Positions 61,449 through 64,000 of a stretch of 64,000 nucleotides of DNA are shown piece by piece. How positions within the stretch are numbered: position 1 is the stretch's first letter; the number at the start of each line of letters is the position of its first letter. The translations under genes were made by a program, and so were the position numbers. The stretch lies in assembly GCF_022811705.1 (NCBI RefSeq), contig NZ_CP094528.1:3658001-3722000 (forward strand), given 5' to 3'. The DNA comes from Agromyces larvae. GTDB lineage: Bacteria; Actinomycetota; Actinomycetes; Actinomycetales; Microbacteriaceae. The notes beneath the pieces were generated by a model. The model was given only the letters and a program-made list of their open reading frames with translations. It was not told where the DNA came from and did no database searches.

Positions 61449-62423
61449 CTAGCTGGGGTCGGGCGCCACCCGAAGCACCAGCTTGCCGCGCACGTGCCCC
61501 GCCTCGAGCCGCCGGTGCGCCTCGGCCCCCTCGGCCAGCGGGAACTCGCGGTCGACGTGCACGCGCACGGCGCCGTCGTCGATGAGGCGGGTGATCTCGG
61601 CGAGCACGCGCGCGTCGGGCGCGACGACGTACCCGGTGGCGCGCAGCCCGCGAGCGGCGGCCTCCTCGGCCATCGTCGGCCAGGACCCGGTCGGCACGTT
61701 CACCAGCACGCCGTCGGGATGCAGCACCTCGAGCGAGCGGGTGCCGGTGTCGTCGGCGACGTTGCCGATCAGGTCGATCACCGCATCCTGCTCGCCGGCG
61801 ACCTGCTCGAACCGCTCGCTCGTGTAGTCGATGACCCGACTCGCGCCGAGCGAGCGCAGGAATTCCGTGTTGCGCGCCGAGCCGGTCGCGGTGACCTCGG
61901 CGCCCGCGTGCGCGGCGAACTGCACGGCGAAGTGCCCGACGCCGCCGGCCCCGGCGTGCACCAGCACGCGCGTGCCGGCGCGCACCTTCGCGGTGTCGAA
62001 CACGGCGCCCCAGGCGGTGAGCGCGGCGAGCGGGATCGCCGCGGCCTCGACGAAGCCGAGCGATTCGGGCATGGGCGCGACGCTGAGCGAGGTGACGGCG
62101 AGGTACTCGGCGTAGCTGCCCGGCACCCGCGGCACCCGGCCCATGCCGTACACCCGGTCGCCGGGTCGCAGCGGGTGCGCGGCGTAGGGCGCCTGTTCGA
62201 CGATGCCCGCGAAGTCGAAGCCGAGCACGGCGGGCCAGGCGGCGAGCGCCCCGGACACGCCGCGGCCCGCGCGCGTCTTCGCATCGATCGGATTGACGCC
62301 GGCGGCGATCACCCGCACCAGCACCTCGTCGAGCACGCGCTGCGGGCGCGGCGCATCGGCGAGGCGCAGTTCATCGGGTCCGCCGGTGCGGTCGAGGACG
62401 AGGGCTCGCATCGTGTCGGTCAT
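61449..62423 (-). CDS. MDR-family NADP-dependent oxidoreductase
   Basis: 324-residue medium-chain reductase of the zinc-independent quinone-oxidoreductase branch. VIAAGVNPIDAKTRAG, GFDFAGIVE, and the nucleotide motif VLVHAGAGGVGHFAVQFAA are characteristic; zinc-binding cysteines are absent. GGGAGG precedes the ATG. It ends with TAG 26 bases after the convergent ArsR-type gene. Substrate (quinone or enone) is not deducible. Confidence 0.9.
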   Translation of the reverse strand: MTDTMRALVLDRTGGPDELRLADAPRPQRVLDEVLVRVIAAGVNPIDAKTRAGRGVSGALAAWPAVLGFDFAGIVEQAPYAAHPLRPGDRVYGMGRVPRVPGSYAEYLAVTSLSVAPMPESLGFVEAAAIPLAALTAWGAVFDTAKVRAGTRVLVHAGAGGVGHFAVQFAAHAGAEVTATGSARNTEFLRSLGASRVIDYTSERFEQVAGEQDAVIDLIGNVADDTGTRSLEVLHPDGVLVNVPTGSWPTMAEEAAARGLRATGYVVAPDARVLAEITRLIDDGAVRVHVDREFPLAEGAEAHRRLEAGHVRGKLVLRVAPDPS

Positions 62424-62468
62424 GGATCCTCCCGGTGGGTGCGTTCGAGGTCGAGGGTGCGGCCGCGT

Positions 62469-63242
62469 TCACTCGGCGGCGAGGAAGCGGCCGACGACGG
62501 CGTGGATGGCGCGGGTCTGCGCGGGCAGGCCGGCGTCGCGGGCCGGCACGGTGGCGAGCGGGGCGTCGAGCCCGGCGGCCCAGCGCTGGGCGATCGGCAA
62601 CGGATGCACCGGATCGCGTTCGGCGCCGACGACCAGCGTGCGGATGCCGGCTCGGGCGGATGCGGCCAGTTCGGCGTCGTCGGCGAAGGCGCGGTTGCGG
62701 GGGATCTCGACGAGTCGGATGGCGCGGGGCGCCGCGTCGGGCGCCGTGAACTGGGCGAGCAGCGCCCGACCCCCGGCCGGCGAGGCGTGCGCGACCCGCT
62801 CGTACAGCTCGGTCGAGCGGAACAGTTCGGCGCCGTCGGGCCCGGCCTCGGCGAGCATCCCGCCGATGACGGGGAACGGGCGCAGATGGTCGGGCAGCGA
62901 CCGGTCGTCGAACGACGGGCGCAGGTACACCGCTCGGCGGATGCGCAGGAGCCCGTCGAGCGCGAGCCGCAGACCGATCGCCGCCCCCATCGAGATGCCG
63001 ATGACGGTGAGCGGGCTGTCGTCGCCCTCGAGTTCGGGCAGGGCGCGCCGGGCCACGTCGTCGGCGAGCCGGTCGAGCCCGAAATCGGCGGGGGCGCCGA
63101 TCTCGGGGTGCGCGCCGTGCGCGCGCACGTCGAGCGCGAGCACGCGTTCGCTGCGCCCGGGGGAGGCGGCGAGCACGGGCGCGAGCAGGTCGAGCGGCTG
63201 GCGTCGGTCGGAACCGAGGCCGTGCAGGAGCAGCACCGTCAC
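62469..63242 (-). CDS. Alpha/beta-fold hydrolase
   Basis: 257 residues. The GTG start overlaps the stop of the upstream nuclease gene (GTGA), and the protein opens directly on the first strand VTVLLLHGLGSDRRQ. The nucleophile elbow is VIGISMGAAIG, and VVGAERDPVHPLPIAQ gives the acid. The usual C-terminal catalytic His is not obvious: only IHAVVGRF near the end offers one. Function unknown; co-translated with the YqaJ-type nuclease but probably unrelated. Confidence 0.82.
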   Translation of the reverse strand: MTVLLLHGLGSDRRQPLDLLAPVLAASPGRSERVLALDVRAHGAHPEIGAPADFGLDRLADDVARRALPELEGDDSPLTVIGISMGAAIGLRLALDGLLRIRRAVYLRPSFDDRSLPDHLRPFPVIGGMLAEAGPDGAELFRSTELYERVAHASPAGGRALLAQFTAPDAAPRAIRLVEIPRNRAFADDAELAASARAGIRTLVVGAERDPVHPLPIAQRWAAGLDAPLATVPARDAGLPAQTRAIHAVVGRFLAAE

Positions 63243-63952
63243 GCGAGCGGCCCGGGCCGGTAGTAGGAGCGGTCGCGCCCGGCGGGCGCCGTGACGGATG
63301 CCGCGTCGGGGGCGATGGTCGCGAGCAGCTCGTTCGCCAGGCCGATGAGGATCGCGATCTGGTCCTCGTCGCGGTCGACCCAGCGGCACTGCGGTTCGCC
63401 GACGGGGACGAAGGCGTCGTGCTGTTCCCACACGACCAGGGTGCGCTCGGCGCCGAGCACGTACTGCTGCCACCACACCTGACGCAGATAGCCGCGCGGG
63501 ATGCCCCGCCACGGCTTGGAGGTGGTCTTGATCTCGCACAGCTCGACGGCGCCGCGCTCGGTGACGCGCAGCCCGTCGGGCGTCGCGAGGTGGCGCTGCT
63601 CGCCGTCGGCGTGGAACAGCAGCGTCGACGGATCGATGCCGTACTGCTCGCGCACCCACCCGGCGATGACGGGTTCGCGTTCGCGGCCGTGGTCGGTGAA
63701 TCGGCTGCCGCCGAACCCGCGCCCGCCGGTGCCGTGCAGTTTCTCCCATGCGGCGGTGCGCACCGAGTTGCGGCCGGCGAGCTTCGCGGCATCCGTCGCG
63801 GTGACCCCGCGCGACCGTGCGCGCAGCCAGGCGACCCGGTCGCCCGAGTCGGCCACGATGCGCCGCTCGTGCGGGTGCGGCCCGCGGATCGCGGCCGCGA
63901 CCGCCGGTGCACGCTCGTCGAGGTCGAAGAGGGCGAACGGCTGGTCGGTCAC
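63239..63952 (-). CDS. YqaJ-type recombinase/exonuclease-fold protein
   Basis: 237 residues. PD-(D/E)XK nuclease fold of the YqaJ family: SRGVTATDAAKLAG at the start, GREREPVIAGWV, Asp in ATPDGL, Glu-x-Lys in CEIKTTSKPW, and Gln in QVWWQQYVLGAE. Such proteins are often phage-derived exonucleases, but lone chromosomal copies are common in actinobacteria and no phage genes are near. GTG start; TACCCT lies six bases upstream, so the message may be leaderless although CGGAGG also abuts the start. Confidence 0.85.
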   Translation of the reverse strand: MTDQPFALFDLDERAPAVAAAIRGPHPHERRIVADSGDRVAWLRARSRGVTATDAAKLAGRNSVRTAAWEKLHGTGGRGFGGSRFTDHGREREPVIAGWVREQYGIDPSTLLFHADGEQRHLATPDGLRVTERGAVELCEIKTTSKPWRGIPRGYLRQVWWQQYVLGAERTLVVWEQHDAFVPVGEPQCRWVDRDEDQIAILIGLANELLATIAPDAASVTAPAGRDRSYYRPGPLA

Positions 63953-63958
63953 CCTCCG

Positions 63959-63964
63959 AGGGTA
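63959..63964 (-). promoter_or_regulatory. -10 box of a leaderless promoter
   Basis: On the minus strand TACCCT ends six bases before the GTG of the YqaJ-type gene. Confidence 0.45.
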
Positions 63965-64000
63965 CTCGCCGCCGGCCCCTGCCCCACGCCCGACGCCCCT

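Noticed and set aside
63239..63952. Prophage signal from the YqaJ-type nuclease
   Set aside because: No integrase, Bet/RecT, structural or lysis genes nearby; neighbours are ordinary metabolic genes and codon use is typical.
1..64000. tRNA or rRNA genes
   Set aside because: No cloverleaf with conserved GGTTCRA/T-loop or rRNA core sequence was found by eye on either strand.

Overview
The window is a very GC-rich, gene-dense stretch of an actinobacterial chromosome. Codon use, many genes preceded by a TANNNT box and no Shine-Dalgarno, DUF5684 proteins, and the frequent word GAGGCATCC (or GGATGCCTC) point to Microbacteriaceae (Agromyces/Microbacterium-like). That placement is an inference from gene content, not from a marker gene. 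I see no rRNA, tRNA, CRISPR array, transposase or prophage block.

Left part (1-24 kb), mostly metabolism. A thioredoxin-fold lipoprotein and acylphosphatase come first. A likely glutarate pathway follows: semialdehyde dehydrogenase, class III CoA-transferase and a glutaryl-CoA-dehydrogenase-like enzyme. Next is a Tat-exported lipoprotein amine oxidase whose FAD-closing C-terminal motifs sit in front of its Rossmann motif, so it looks circularly permuted. Then come a VOC protein with an HxlR regulator, a DAO-type oxidase, a RamB-type regulator, a Dcu-type dicarboxylate carrier, an M20 peptidase, a PadR/membrane-protein pair, DUF5684 proteins, and the glyoxylate shunt (aceA, aceB). Two inverted copies of an 80-90 bp palindromic element lie between genes here. 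A REP-like palindrome is read through inside aceA.

Centre and right (24.2-59.0 kb), one large locus that joins two systems. The first half is a type VII (ESX/WXG100) secretion system. Mycosin, EccB and EccD face left. Two small WXG100 proteins, a second subtilisin-like protease, four larger helical or WXG-like proteins and one smaller one, a second EccD, an RDD-FHA protein and a three-ATPase EccC face right. The second half runs straight on: an FHA protein, a Ser/Thr kinase, a 2012-residue Ig/FN3 surface protein, MoxR ATPase, DUF58, transglutaminase-like protein, DUF5684-FHA, PP2C phosphatase, and a small membrane protein carrying about five evenly spaced (E/D)RT(I/V/F)V motifs. This second half matches the PFNA cluster described in bifidobacteria (kinase, FN3, AAA-ATPase, DUF58, TGM, PrpC). 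I infer a phosphothreonine/FHA relay that controls or assembles the secretion machine and its surface partner. DUF5684-FHA paralogues lie at or near both ends of the locus.

Right end (59-64 kb): MFS exporter, ArsR-type regulator, MDR-family reductase, alpha/beta hydrolase and a YqaJ-type nuclease; ordinary accessory metabolism.
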